Positions 22,130 through 33,449 of a stretch of 43,850 nucleotides of DNA are shown here, one piece after another. The notes under the pieces were generated by a model that searched no databases, was not told the origin of the DNA, and saw only the letters and a program-made list of their open reading frames with translations. The position numbers were made by a program, and so were the translations under genes. Origin of the DNA: Circinella umbellata (taxonomy: Eukaryota > Mucoromycota > Mucoromycetes > Mucorales > Lichtheimiaceae); contig JAIWNF010000128.1 of assembly GCA_025093555.1 (NCBI GenBank), forward strand, positions 1-43,850. The letters run 5' to 3'. How positions within the stretch are numbered: the stretch's first letter is position 1; each line of letters opens with the position of its first letter.

Positions 22130-22485
22130 AGGAGTTTTATTGTTTTTTGCTATTAAATTAATTTTATGTATACGTACTATTTCACATTTTAGCAATTAAA
22201 GAGAAAAGGAAAAATAATCAAAAAACTAAAAAACTAAAAAAAAAGTTGAACCTTTTGAAATCTGTTTTCTTTATGTATTTGTCAGAAAAGCATATATAAC
22301 ATTGCTCTTTATACTTTATTAAACTAAATACTTTTACTTTTCATATGCAGAAGGCCAACAATAAGAAGTGAAAGTTCATATGATATCCCTACGCGTAGGC
22401 ATAGTATGGGCACTATTCCATTGGTATATCATAAATACTGAGTAAAAGATCCACAGTCAGTTAGAAGTGGGAATTCTCCAAGGCA
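22130..22485 (+). repeat. Dispersed repeat, copy 1
   Basis: Shares a collinear series of blocks with 30010-30490, for example TTTATTAAACTAAATACT, GGCCAACAATAAGAA-TGAAAGTTC and CACTATTCCATT. It lacks about 158 bp that are present in the other copy. No coding content is recognised. Confidence 0.6.
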
Positions 22486-22775
22486 ACAGTACATAAATCT
22501 ACCACCACCAGTAGAAGGAACGGCACCTAACCCTCAATAATCTTTCAAAATGCAACTACTAGGACCCTCTACTTCCTCTCTACATTTTTATGTTACGTTT
22601 CTCTGTATTTATATCTTTATTTAAATATACATTATTATTACTATTTTTATTTTCATATTCTTGTTAGCGACGTTTTTATTACCATTTATTATTATTGTTT
22701 TATTTTCAAATAACAATTTATCTTATAATTTCAATCTTTCTCAGTAATATAACTTTTATTACAGAAAAAATGAGA

Positions 22776-23250
22776 AAAAAGGATGGGAATTACTACAGAT
22801 ACCCTAAAAAATACTATATTAGGTAATTTCAACTCTTATGGACACCCAACTTTTATATTTTTTTCAAAGGCACACAACAATTTGACATAATTACGTCATA
22901 TCTAGCCATTTATATACTATCTATACAGTTATTATTGTTATATAACTTAAAAATGTTTATGAAATTTATATTAGCAGCTCAACTTGTTATGAATAACAGT
23001 CAATATTTCTTATCTTTTCTCACTATATCATTATGTACACAAGTGGGAGCTGTAGTCCATATGAAGACAAGGCAAACAAGGAATAATGTATACTTTTGAT
23101 GTTACATATGAGTGGTCAAATAAGAGCGATTGGTGTTGATAGCGTTGTTACTATAGTTTATATGGTGTAAGGATTTGTTTAATAAATTTTTATTTATAGG
23201 GTGTCCGTAAGCCAGAATATGGGGTGTCTGTAGCAATTCCCAAAAAGGAT
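22776..23250. mobile_element. Mutator-type MITE with 9-bp target duplication
   Basis: Element body 22785-23241 (457 bp). The left end GGGAATTACTACAGATACCC is matched by the reverse complement of the right end, GGGTGTCTGTAGCAATTCCC. The inverted similarity continues inward to GGACACCC near 22840 and GGGTGTCCG near 23200. Flanks 22776-22784 and 23242-23250 are identical, AAAAAGGAT. A 9-bp duplication is the hallmark of Mutator-like elements, so this is a non-autonomous one. It encodes nothing. Confidence 0.78.
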
Positions 23251-23254
23251 TGAT

Positions 23255-23372
23255 GAAATAGGCTACAAAAATTAAACGAGGTGGGCTATAAAAAAATAGA
23301 CGAGGTGGGCTACAGAATCTATATGTGGCAAGATAAGATGGGATACCGGCTACTAAAAGTACCTGTAGCCCA
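23255..23372. repeat. Short direct repeats ACGAGGTGGGCTA and an inverted partner
   Basis: Degenerate units of about 25 bp (ACGAGGTGGGCTATAAAAA, ACGAGGTGGGCTACAG) are followed at 23361-23371 by CTGTAGCCCAT, the inverse of the second unit. A hairpin could form. Confidence 0.5.
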
Positions 23373-23704
23373 TGCAGTCATCCCAATTTTTATGTCTTGT
23401 ATCTCATTCTCTATTATTATTGGTTTAGTGTGAGCATCTATTTCTGAAAAAAGTAAACACTAAAAAGAATGAAGTCACATCCAATGTCTGGTGGTAATTA
23501 ACGCAAGATCCTGTACCCAATTTTACTTTTGTTTCTTCCTTTTCATTTTCTTATTTTCATTTTCTTTAACTGCCTTCATTGGTATTTTTTAACTGCCTTC
23601 GTTGGTAAGATGTGGATTGCCAATCACCTCCACGTGGTCACATCTGTCAACCATACTAGTTAAATATAGGCTAAGAATTGGCACTTATATATGACGCGAG
23701 ACTA

Positions 23705-26055
23705 TTTCTACTTACTTTTCATTTACAGTGTTCATCAATCTGCTTAAAAGTAGAGTATAGATTGCCACACGATGTTTGAATTGATCTTTTCAGACTAGCA
23801 TGTGATCCTTCAACCCAGTTTATACTATTATTTCCAAAATGTGTGACATATGTATGCAATATCTCAGCCTACCCACTTTTTACCAAACTCGAGTTTTTTA
23901 TATTGTTGACCAAATATATACGTAGATGACAATAATAATAATTGTGGATAGCTTATTGCACAAATAAAGATAGCGTTATAAATTTACTTACTCGTTTAAA
24001 TATTGAATGATTTCTTCAGGTTTCTTGAACCTTACTACTTTGTCTTTGTATTTGGCCAATGCGTTTGTCTCGAATTTTTAATCTGAAACAAGGCACATGT
24101 TGTAACCCTTACATAAACAACTTTTCTTATTTTCTATTTTTATATACGAATATTCAGAATAATTATTCATATAAGAATATTCTCATTTCTATTACCTTTT
24201 ACACGAATCAATCTATTGTACAACAACTTAATATAAATATCCCCCTAATTAATTAATTAAACAATCACATGTAATAACTGCGCGACATTAAACAGTTGCT
24301 GTGGATTTAACTACGTAACATTAGTGTAATAGTTATAGGTTAGGTTATATTTATGTATATCGGAAAGACCAGTGTTTATTATTATTTATAAGTTAGATTA
24401 TTTATATTGATACTAAATTAGGATCAGGGATGTATACTATCACAATTAGAAAGTTACTGCGGAACAATTGTAAAAGATATATAAACCCCAACTTTTTTAA
24501 ACCAAATAAAAATCATCACTCTGTTATTCAATCAATTTGAAGTTATATCAACTTTAACTTAAATTTATTTTCTATTGATCACTCAACACCGTATATTGGG
24601 TTGTTTTAATTATTTTATTTATCCAAGAGATTAGCTTAAGATCATTATCTTACTTATTTTATATATTTATTTGTTGACTACATATTTTAATTTAATAACA
24701 ACTGAATTCACATTATAAAGACTCAATACATACAGACATAATATCTCTGTACTAGATTTGATTATATTAAAATCATTATCGCTTAACATATATTATCTCA
24801 AAAGAACTTGAGAAATCTTAATAAACAATTACTGTACATTGTAATATACGATAATATTACTGGTGCTCACTATAAAAATACATAAGCATCTGTTGTAGCT
24901 GAATAAATATATCTACTTATAAATTTAATATAAAAACATCCACACCGGCTACAATGTTTGAGAGATTGTCATCATATTTATCAGCCACCAAAAAGTTGAT
25001 GCATTTTTTAAGCTCTTCATAGTCACTCTTGGTATCAAAAAGCTTTTGTAATGTTGTTCGAAAATTACGCCGGACGTGAACTTTGCATAATAACTTTTCA
25101 ATAAGGAAATATTTTGTTCAAGGCCTTTATCAAAGGATTATCACTATCAGTAACAAACGTTAGGGAGACATGGGTTGGTCAAATGATCAGACTATGTCTC
25201 GAAGTTTTTGAATAGCCCAAGCATAAGTCTCGTTTGTTTTCCAAGATACCAATCCACCAGAAATTCAAAATGTTTTTAAACTGAAATAGCCAATGTTTTC
25301 TGTGCCTACGACATTGACAGAAGGCATTCGATGCTTGTTCGTTTTATATGTATGTTGCGTTAAAAATCACTATCACTGGAAACGTGCGTGCCAGATCGAT
25401 AGCTGATTGATGTGCCCAAATAAGTGAGACCAGAAACCATCTCTCTCCTTGCTTTGAATCAAACGCGACTTGATATCCACTCTCGTGGAGCTTCGTACTC
25501 AATTGAATTACTGTATGATCAGCATCGTTATTGAATACTGCTTGCCGCAAATTAGTAATATCCTTTGGAACAACGATCTTGCTCCTATAGCAAGAAACGA
25601 CTTGATATCCATTTGATGCATCACTCTTAATCATGTTTATAACAAATACTTAATCATCAGTAGCAAGCTGACGCAGCATTGGATACAATAATGGTTCCTG
25701 TGTTAGTTCATGATTATGTTCCCCCTTACATATAAAAGGAGACAACATGTCATTGCTGACGATCCGTATTTAATGAGCGAAAAGTCATACAGAATGAACG
25801 TCCAAAACGTTGCGAAAATTCTTTATGCTGCTCGCTCTGCTTGTTGTCGACAGGATCGATAATTTTACGGTTGTTATTGGCAACAAATATTTTTGATTTG
25901 ATGGTATCCTGGTGAATGCTGTTGTTAGTTGGCTGGCCATGATGTTTATATTCAAGAATCATTTTTCTTTTATCATCTTTTTTTTCCACGGGAAATATTG
26001 CTTCTCGTTGTATAAAAAGCAATTCCATTTTTTTCGCCCCATGCAAAGCATGCAT
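23705..26055 (-). pseudogene. Mutator-like transposase 2 (FAR1-like N-terminus), split by LTR-like repeat
   Basis: Minus-strand gene of the MULE/FAR1 type. N-terminal part 26055-25750 starts MHALHGAKKMELLFIQ. A frameshift leads to FICKGEHNHELTQEP, the C-x-HNH end of a FAR1/WRKY-like zinc domain. Then come MIKSDASNGYQV, WFLVSLIWAHQSAIDLAR, PVIVIFNATYI (first Asp position occupied by Asn), RNKHRMPSVNVVGT, SLTFVTDSDNPLIKAL (second Asp) and LLCKVHVRRNFRTTL (C-x-H block), reaching 24930. The LTR-like repeat occupies 24101 to about 24838. The gene resumes with FETNALAKYKDKVVRFKKPE, an intron, and FGNNSINWVEGSHASLKRSI to about 23705. Several stops and frame changes show that it is dead. Confidence 0.75.
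24101..24838 (+). repeat. LTR-like repeat, copy 2, inside Mutator-like transposase 2
   Basis: Begins TGTAACCCTTACATAAAC at 24101; matches the reverse complement of 1866-2455 up to about 24806, with roughly 110 bp extra in the middle (around 24325-24435) that copy 1 lacks. The end may be the ACA at about 24838, which would give the TG...CA form of an LTR. Transposase coding sequence lies on both sides in the same orientation, so the repeat inserted into that gene. Inspection did not give a clear flanking duplication. Confidence 0.65.
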
Positions 26056-26059
26056 TTTC

Positions 26060-26335
26060 TAACAGCATTATAATTATCTCAAGTTTCCTGCAGCTCTTGA
26101 GGGATTGAGGTGCAAATAGAGATTCAGATATTGCAATCAGTGAATATTAAAAAAAATGTCGTTTTTCGTTTAAAAAAACTAAATCTTTTATTGTCTGTGG
26201 TACTGTAACGGTGTTATCATTATCGCTATTACAATTACTATTACAATTACTATTATTGATTGTTTATCACTATCACTATAATTATTACTGCTATAATATG
26301 ACTATCTTTATTATTATTTTCTAAGCTTAACCCTC
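26060..26335. other. No gene seen
   Basis: AT-rich sequence with ATT/ACT-type trinucleotide repeats around 26215-26310. Confidence 0.4.
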
Positions 26336-26342
26336 GAACATA

Positions 26343-26366
26343 TACGTAAAATCTGGAATTTACGTA
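26343..26366. repeat. Perfect 8-bp-stem hairpin TACGTAAA/TTTACGTA
   Basis: TACGTAAA and TTTACGTA are separated by eight bases. It lies just upstream of the GC-rich hairpin at 26436-26470 and may mark an element boundary. Confidence 0.5.
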
Positions 26367-26408
26367 CGGCTATATATATACACCTATTTTTATTATTATT
26401 AACAATCA

Positions 26409-26500
26409 ACCTCTTCCTGCCTCGCTTCGCTCGGCTAAATGAGCCCCTTCGCTTCGCTCCGGGTCATTTAACGGCATACGGTTTCGCTGCGCATTCGCTG
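26409..26500. repeat. GC-rich segment with hairpin
   Basis: Contains CTCGCTTCGCTCGG and CCTTCGCTTCGCTCCGGG. TAAATGAGCCC (26436-26446) can pair with GGGTCATTTA (26461-26470) over a CTTCGCTTCGCTCC loop. GC content is far above that of the surroundings. Confidence 0.55.
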
Positions 26501-26650
26501 TGGAAAAAATGCTGTATCAGAGGTTGTAGAAAAAAAATACTGCTGTATCTGAGGCTGTAGAAACAAAATGCTTTATATGAAGTCATAGAAACAAATGCTT
26601 TATATTGAGGTTGTAGAAACAAATACTTTATATATGAGTTTGTGGAAAAG
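26501..26650. repeat. Tandem repeat, about five units of 28-31 bp
   Basis: Units follow the pattern AAACAAATGCTTTATATGAGGTTGTAG with variations (GCTGTATCAGAGGTTGTAG, GCTTTATATGAAGTCATAG, ACTTTATATATGAGTTTGTGG). They are degenerate, so the array is old. Confidence 0.65.
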
Positions 26651-26932
26651 AAATAATCTACTTTGGAAGAGGAAATAACTTTTTTTTCTCTTTTTTTTAA
26701 AAATTTACTTATTGTAGTTTACCACTAAATTTACTATAATAACCTGATCTACTATTTATACGCCAAATAATGTTAAACTGTCAATTCTTTTATTGTATAA
26801 TATATATTATTACGTATTGGGAGAGCGTATTGGGAGAGAAAAGAGAAAATATACGAAAGAAGAAACAAAAAATATACGACAGTGAATCAGTGAACAAAAA
26901 GTCTAAGTAGTTGTAGTTGTAGTTTGTTCAGC

Positions 26933-27154
26933 TCATGCTGTTGGTGGTGGTGTTAATAGTATCTCATAATATACAATGTTGACGGTAGATGGTGCTGTGG
27001 TAGTAAATAATAACAGATTGGTAGCAATGTATATATTATTTGGATTTTCTGCTCTGGACAGAGCAACATAGAGTTGGCCATGTGCAAGTATACCTTATTG
27101 CAGGCAAATACCAACGTGCTGAAAGATTCGATCCTGTGTCTTATGTATAGTCAT
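26933..27154 (-). pseudogene. Pif1/Helitron helicase C-terminal remnant
   Basis: The minus strand reads MTIHKTQDRIFQHVGICLQ, a TAA, then GILAHGQLYVALSRAENPNN and a Pro/Thr-rich tail to TGA at 26933-26935. This is the motif V-VI block of Pif1-type helicases (usual form MTINKSQGQT...HGQLYVALSR), with the second G of GQ replaced by D-R. Upstream sequence is not readable as helicase. It is a separate copy from the helicase at 13804-15786: opposite strand, different sequence, and no endonuclease follows. Confidence 0.68.
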
Positions 27155-27189
27155 TTAAAATATTGGTCGAACAAAGACAGCAGCAATAA

Positions 27190-28075
27190 TTTAGGTAAAG
27201 TCATCGGTTTATGTTTTCAAATTCAATCCTACGACGAACATTTCTTTTATTTATTCAAGTGATAGTTATAGAGTGTAACGCGTCGATGAGTAGTGGAGTC
27301 CCATCGGCACTGAAACGTTTGTTGTATATAACTGTTTATAGTTAATTCATTGAATAGTAGTAATAGTAATTAATAAGATGGCTCGAATCGATCACTTTGT
27401 TCAGAAAAATTCTATTTCCATTAATTCACTATTTTTTGTTTAGTTAAAGTGCATTTGACTGAAGGCTATCCGTTGAGAACTCGTTAGTAATAGTATATAT
27501 TTAAGTTGTTAAAAAAAGTAGCAATGCCTTTTTTGTCTTGTACGTAGCTCTTGACACGATTTCATTTTTAATAGAAGTTGATGACATCTCCCTGTCTCAC
27601 TTTGCAGTTACGCATAATACATGCTAAAATAGAATTTTGTGCCAAAATGTGTAAATCAGTCTGTGATATATTTGATATATTAAACAATAATGTCTTTTAA
27701 AATCGAAGAATATGTAGTTAGAAAAAGAACTGGAGATATGGAAAGAAAAATGTTGATTACATGGATCATCAAGAGTACCTATGTAATGTATCAGCAGTTA
27801 CCCCCACATAACATACCTAGTACACTGTTCCAAAAAGCAATAACACTAATACAATTTACAACAATTTCGGATCGAGTGCCTTTACTAACAACAGTAATTA
27901 GCTGTCAAGATAATCAGTAAACAGCAAATTTTTAATTATAGCAAATGTTACTTTTTTTTGTCGGGGTTTTATGAATTACCAAAAACGTTAATTATAACGA
28001 CCATTCGTCTTTTAATAGTAGATATGTAAGTTACTTGATGATAAAGTTATACATGTTAATAGTGACGCTTTTTAA
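27190..28075. other. No supported gene
   Basis: AT-rich. A 76-codon plus-strand frame at 27690-27920 has mixed composition and no recognised motif. Minus-strand reading shows short stretches such as HILAQNSILACIMRNCK but many stops; it may be further helicase debris. Confidence 0.3.
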
Positions 28076-28079
28076 TTTT

Positions 28080-28560
28080 CAAATGCCAGGTGGGGTGGGT
28101 ATAAAGTCTGGGACGTCTGTTTTTTCTTCTCGATCAAAAAAAACACCAGACATGAGTTTTTCTTAGTCCAGCACGAAATAATTTCCTTTGTTTTGAACTA
28201 TCCCATACGTAATCCTCAACCTCCTCTTCGCAAAGATATTCATATAATATGTATTCAACAGGTTCATGTCCTTGCCATTGCAATAGATCTCAGGAACGTT
28301 TTTCCCCCATCGATTAATCACTTGTAGAAAAAATATATAATTCTTGGCCTCTTTTATTTATTTTTATATATCATCCATAATATTAGAAGAAATGTTCATC
28401 ATTACTTGAAAAAAATACCAACGACAGAAGTATATAATATATTTATTATTATAAATTATCTTACCTTTATGTATAGCTTTAACTCCCAACGTATGGAAGC
28501 TATGGTATCGTGGATGTATAATTTTTTTCGTTGTTTATGAAATACACGGCGTCACGATAT
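28080..28560 (-). pseudogene. Unrecognised gene, copy A (minus strand)
   Basis: First exon, about 28560-28465, ends HPRYHSFHTLGVKAIHK at a GTAAG donor and is collinear with the exon at 40690-40609 (copy B). After an intron of about 150 bp the minus strand reads DLLQWQGHEPVEYILYEYLC and then EEEVEDYVWDSSKQRKLFRA to KTHVWCFF, followed by a TGA. A neighbouring frame then gives KTDVPDFIPTPPG, faintly like LDVDPHLPPNPR of copy B. No known domain is recognised. Frame changes suggest decay. The upstream 1 kb is shared with copy B, so promoter and first exon were duplicated together. Confidence 0.45.
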
Positions 28561-29535
28561 TTAATTAGCTAACTTCAACATGCCCTGAAGTGCTAAAAAT
28601 CACGACTGTAGTAGTAATAATGACATTAGTTAATAATGATCAAGAAAAGGATGATGTTGTTCGTGATGTTGAAGCATCGTGAATAAAATAACACGTAGTA
28701 GTATTGGATGGTGATAAAAAAAGATTGAGTATCGATCGTGATGTTGAAGGATGACGGATAAACTAATGGTTATCAGCATGGTGATATTGAATCATGATAA
28801 AGGAAAGAATTGTGTCTCAAGTTCAAAGATAACAAAGATGGTAGTGAAGATCAGAAATAAAAATAATTGATGGTATTAACTGGTAGTGTTGAAGAATAAC
28901 GAATAAAATAAAATAATAGCCACCGTAATAATGATATGCAATGATAATAAATTGTAATAAAATCATCATATATAAAAAACACCATCATCCTTTTTCTATT
29001 CGTACGTAACCCATTATATACAACTAATCACCCATTAAATAACCCAAACCGTTTATGTTCCAACTCAACCGCTGTATAAAATAAAAGTTTATTATTACCA
29101 AGTTAGAACCGTCATAAAATAAAAGAACAACATACAAGTCTTATCTTCATCTCAATTTCACAACAAGATTCCTACTAACCTTTTCATGACGATATAGAAT
29201 TCGTTTAAATATTAAAAGATTAAGATGATTAAGCAGATGTGTTGAGATCCATTCGTCCTTTGTTGGTATATATATATATATAACTGTTTAGTTTATTACG
29301 GGACCGTAATATTTTTTTTTCTTAGATTTTTCTGCTGCTATCCTTCATATAGACATTGTTCTCTTCTCGCTCATTTTCCATTGAAGATAAATAATATATG
29401 GAATGTAATTTAACAGCTGACGATTGATTACAAATATAAAGAAAGAAAAAGAAAACGGTTGAAAAAAAAGGAGGTTATTTTTATCACGAAATCATTTTTA
29501 CGATTTTATAATTTTCAGTAGCCGTGGGAATCTCA
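28465..29535. repeat. 1.1-kb direct repeat, copy A (shared with 40609-41725)
   Basis: Collinear with 40609-41725 over the first exon and its upstream region. Shared blocks include AAAGTTTATTATTA-CAAG, GAACCGTCATAAAA, TTGAGATCC-TTCGTC-TTTGTTG followed by a TA microsatellite (about 29268-29282), and TTTATAATTTTC-GTAGCCGT. The copies are 12.1 kb apart in the same orientation. Between them lie unrelated decayed elements, so these are dispersed copies rather than LTRs of one element. Confidence 0.65.
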
Positions 29536-30005
29536 AAAAAAAGACTATTCTTTTTCTCAACACAAGCAGTTGGATGGATTACGGTCCATTTCAATGGAAA
29601 AGTGATCGATTAAAATAAAACCAAGATGGATCTCAAGCTGAAGAATCAAGAAAAATGGATGAGTAAAAAAAATGATTTATGATATACAGTGAATGGGAGC
29701 AGCTTTTATTCTATTTCTCTCATTGTTGATACGTACGTAAGATGCGGTAGCTAACATAATCGGCATAGAATGTACTAATAAGTAAATAGATCATGTTCTT
29801 GATAAGTAAAAGATGATCTTTAGTTTTACGCTAATAAAAAGAGAATAAAAATAAACCAGTTGTGTTGGAAATAAACTGAAGCAGTAGTGTTTGATAATAT
29901 TAATAATGTTAGTCGTTATACATACTGAATAATATGGTGGTGACTAATTCTTTATTTTTACTGTATACTTCTTGCAATGCTCAGTAACTTCTGCTTTGTA
30001 CTTTA
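29536..30005. other. No gene seen
   Basis: AT-rich spacer with no repeat or coding signal that I can support. Confidence 0.4.
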
Positions 30006-30009
30006 TATG

Positions 30010-30490
30010 ATATTGTTTTTGCTATCAAACTAGCAATTAAAAGTGAAAAGGGAAAATGTAATCAAGAAATGAAAAAGATAAACGTTTCGAAATTTGTTTT
30101 CTTTATTTATGTTCAGAAGAGCATATATATAAGATTGCCTCTTTACACTTTATTAAACTAAATACTGTATTTTTATATTTTATACTACTGTAAGTAGGTG
30201 CTACATACCAAAAAAGCCAGTATAATACGCATATAGTACATAAATCTAATCAAAATGGTTTCACTATGTAAAAAGATTCTATATTGCACATTAAGAAAGA
30301 GTGTAATTGTACATAATACCGATATAGAAAATTATTATCTTACCCACAAAGGCCAACAATAAGAAATGAAAGTTCGCATTATATTCCTAGGCGCCGGTAT
30401 AGTGAGCACTATTCCATTCCATTGATTACACCATAATAATGAGTAAAACATTCACAGTCAGTTCAAAAGCAGGGAATCCATTAGGCGTAC
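30010..30490 (+). repeat. Dispersed repeat, copy 2, with intron-like extra segment
   Basis: Collinear with 22130-22485 but with about 158 extra bases at roughly 30190-30347. On the minus strand the extra segment begins GGGTAAGATAAT and ends CACCTACTTACAG, the form of a GT-AG intron. No protein is recognised on either side. Confidence 0.5.
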
Positions 30491-30589
30491 TGTATGGATT
30501 TTGTAGTTCATATGGTCTGACTTTGACGTTTTGAAGTTCATGTACGTAAGTAATCCTCATTTGTTTATGTAAGAACCACACACACACCC

Positions 30590-31095
30590 GTGGTCGTTTT
30601 AACGTGATGTGTAGAATAAGAATATAATTTGATTCGGGAAGATAATAATATTTGTTTTAAGAAAATATATATACATGAGTATAATAATGGACACGTAATA
30701 GATCTTTGATATAATATATAAAGTGAAACTAATAATAATAAATATGAGGTGATGATATAATGATTTTTGTGATTTCTTATGAGCTACATACATATTATTA
30801 ACAGCACATATAAGAGTTTTGATGCCACTTCCTTGGTGGGTTTTCTCTTGGTTGATATTATCCTCCTTCCGCGCTGCGTCTACTTGATCCCCTATCAAGT
30901 TTCTCTCTATTCTACGTTACTTCTCCTATGAGTGCCACAAAGGCGTTAATTCGATAAATACTACCAGCAAATATCTACGTAGCTTAATGTCGTTCATTAT
31001 TTCATTCATCTTGTATTGTATACTTTCTCTTGTAATCTCAATCAAAGTACCGCAAATAGCCAGCCAATTTGCTTATAAGCACAGACCACTCCATG
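30590..31095 (-). pseudogene. Decayed unrecognised reading frame
   Basis: A minus-strand frame reads NWLAICGTLIEITRESIQYK, MNEIMNDIKLRRYLLVVF, IELTPLWHS, then two stops around EK, then RRIERNLIGDQVDAARKED and HQGSGIKTLICAVNNMYVAH before running into low-complexity hydrophobic codons. The composition and consistent frame over more than 100 codons argue for former coding, but the family is unknown. Breaks are nonsense codons, not frameshifts. Confidence 0.4.
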
Positions 31096-31099
31096 CTAT

Positions 31100-32025
31100 A
31101 AAAATAAAAAATGTTTGAACTATATACATATTATTGATATTGATATAATACTGTCGCGTATTGATATTACTGTTTTTATTACTGTTGGTGTTGATGTTGA
31201 TGTTGATGTTCTGGTTCTTGTTTGATCCACTCTTTCCATTCTTAATCATGTTTTTGTTTTTCTATTGCGTATGCCGCTTTTTATCATTCTATCTATGTAA
31301 GAAGTGCCATTGGGCCAAGTGTAAGGATTAGCTTGATATTGAGATCGCATCGTGTTTGACAATCGAATAAACTAAATGTCAGTTTATGCTGTTATTTGAA
31401 GAAAGCTTATTGGACCGAGGTATTATTTTTGGTCGAGTTTTGTTGCCTTTTTATATATATTTTTCTTGTTATTGTAAATTAGTAATGCTGATTTGTGTCG
31501 TTGAATTATTTCTTGATTTTATGATACCTATTGTGACACCGAATAGTTGATTGATCGATTGATGGTGTAATTTTTACCGAGACTGTGTTGTTTGATATGA
31601 TAATGTATATTTTTTGACGTGGTTTGTATTGTATTTTTGTATTATATTTGATGTACACATACGGTGTGTAATCGTGAGATTGTTTGATTAAATGTTGTGT
31701 TATATGCATTTGATCGTGAAGATGCGTTCACAGGTATTTGTATATATGGTATGACGTGTTGTAGTTTGACGTTCTGTCTGCTTTTAGATACATGACTTAA
31801 TGACCACTTCTTGTATTGTATTCTTCATTAACCGGTGTACATGCTTTGTTTTAATTTTTGTGTGTTGGATCTTAATCGTGTGAATGTTTTGTTGTAATCG
31901 ATCTATCATCTTTATTTGATTCATTTAAGTTGTTGTCACTAGAATTCCTATCTTTTAAATTTGATGCACGTTCTTTTTGTTTAGCGTGCCTCTCTTGATT
32001 ATTCGTAATATAAATGATGATGTTT
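31100..32025. other. Mostly non-coding; probable tail of a Ty3-type element on the minus strand
   Basis: A (TTGATG)n-like microsatellite lies at 31188-31210. Between about 31830 and 32000 the minus strand reads a hydrophilic stretch (QERHAKQKERASNLKDRNSS) to a stop, which may be the C-terminal tail of the polyprotein remnant at 32030-32412. No long terminal repeat could be assigned. Confidence 0.3.
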
Positions 32026-32029
32026 GATA

Positions 32030-32412
32030 ACTTGGCATTCGATTAAATCCGTAATAGGCTTCCATGAATACTATGTCTCAGTACTTGACCATTTAATTCT
32101 TTAGTCTGTATGTTCCTCGTTTATTGACCTTGTATATCAGGAATATATCAGTCCATCTGTCAATGATTTTTTTACTCCAGGTGCTTGGTGCTCATAATTG
32201 GAGCATTTCGGCATAGCTCCAATCTTGAATGGTCGTTTGAATTCTTTTCTTTTCATGAGGAGTTTTTGATCTATTTGTTTCTTTTGTTTTGCTTGTTTTT
32301 CTTGTGCATGTTTTATTTCTATTGTCGCTTTATTTTGTACATTTTGTAATTTATCAATATATTTCAAGAGTTCTTCTTGAACTGCTTGATCAAATTCTAA
32401 TTCTGTCATTAG
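32030..32412 (-). pseudogene. Ty3-type polyprotein remnant (integrase C-terminal region)
   Basis: The minus strand reads FDQAVQEELLKYIDKLQNVQ, then KATIEIKHAQEKQAKQKKQI and RKEFKRPFKIG, followed in decayed form by VNKRGTYRLKN and FMEAYYG. The sequence of a helical R/K-rich segment, AQ-KQK--, a FKIGD-like turn and GTY-L is the usual linker and small barrel after the integrase core of Ty3/gypsy polyproteins. Catalytic core, protease and reverse transcriptase are absent. Assignment is by motif order only. Confidence 0.5.
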
Positions 32413-32419
32413 TATTTCC

Positions 32420-33170
32420 GTTCGATAGTTGTTGTCAAATAGTATATGTAGATGTCGTCCTTAAATCGTTAAAAAAATGCCGATTGTTCTGTACGTACTA
32501 CGTAGCTTGTTTAACAATCTTTACGTATGCAAATAATAAACCATACAAATATAGGTCTTAGTCTTGTTTTCTTTTTGTTTGGTAACCGTCTGAGTGTCAT
32601 ATTTATAAACTTCTGTGTCATCTTTCTATGCCTCTTTGTGAACGGCTGTTTAATGAACTTTATTTTCAATGTTTGATGTTGTATAGTTCACAAATAGATT
32701 TTAGTACTGGATTTATGTTTTCGCATTATCAATCACTGGGTGCGATCCGGAATATCAAGCTGGTTTAACAGCTTGCATGCTAATTCCTCTATGCATGAGT
32801 AATATAATGGGGGGTCAACATACATTATATCTAAAATAACGGTGATGTAGGTATTGCAATGAATATGGACTGGGAGCTTTGTGCCGATTGTACTTTACAG
32901 AGGTCTGCATATGTATTTTAACTTTCTTTTTTTTTCTTGGTGGTAGAATCATTATCAAAATTGAAAATAAAAATAATATATTTATATTCGATGGCAAAAA
33001 ATAACGTTTTTATTATAGAATTTATAAAGTTTAATATGAGCAGAATAAAAGAAGGGGATGGTTTTCTCTATTTTATGGCTAAATATTATGTTGATAAAGA
33101 TTAATTAAAAGGGCCGAGATAATAACAAAAAGAAGAAAGAATGGCAATTATAACATAGATATGTATAGAT
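32420..33170. other. No gene seen
   Basis: AT-rich sequence with no supported feature. Confidence 0.4.
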
Positions 33171-33177
33171 ATATAAG

Positions 33178-33444
33178 ATGGAGATGGTTGGTTCATGGAT
33201 CTTGAAAGTATACAAAAAAGAAAGAGATGCCATTCGTTCAAAGAGTAATGAGAACGAAAAAATAGAAAGGGACATAAAAAACTATTTAGCACACACTTAT
33301 AGAAAATACCTTTTAAATAAAGACTGGTTTATTAACAAGTACGTACTTGAAAAAAAATGTACTGGTAACTATAAAAGTACAAGTAATAAAAACATATCAG
33401 CTACTTGTGAGACTTGTAAGAATAAACACTTATATTACAAGTAA
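33178..33444 (+). CDS. Unrecognised small Lys-rich ORF with Cys cluster
   Basis: 88 codons from ATG to TAA. N-terminus MEMVGSWILKVYKKERD, middle KNYLAHTYRKYLLNKDWFIN, C-terminus KKCTGNYKS...ATCETCKNKHLYYK with four Cys or His candidates for a metal site. The aromatic and Cys content looks more protein-like than nearby random frames, but no family, promoter or partner gene is visible. It could be a small gene, an exon, or chance. Confidence 0.3.
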   Translation: MEMVGSWILKVYKKERDAIRSKSNENEKIERDIKNYLAHTYRKYLLNKDWFINKYVLEKKCTGNYKSTSNKNISATCETCKNKHLYYK

Positions 33445-33449
33445 TTTTA

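Noticed and set aside
1866..24806. A giant 23-kb element bounded by the inverted repeats at 1866-2455 and 24101-24806
   Set aside because: A third diverged copy exists at 35631-36068, each copy splits a different unrelated gene, and the contents between them are independent elements, so these are dispersed copies.
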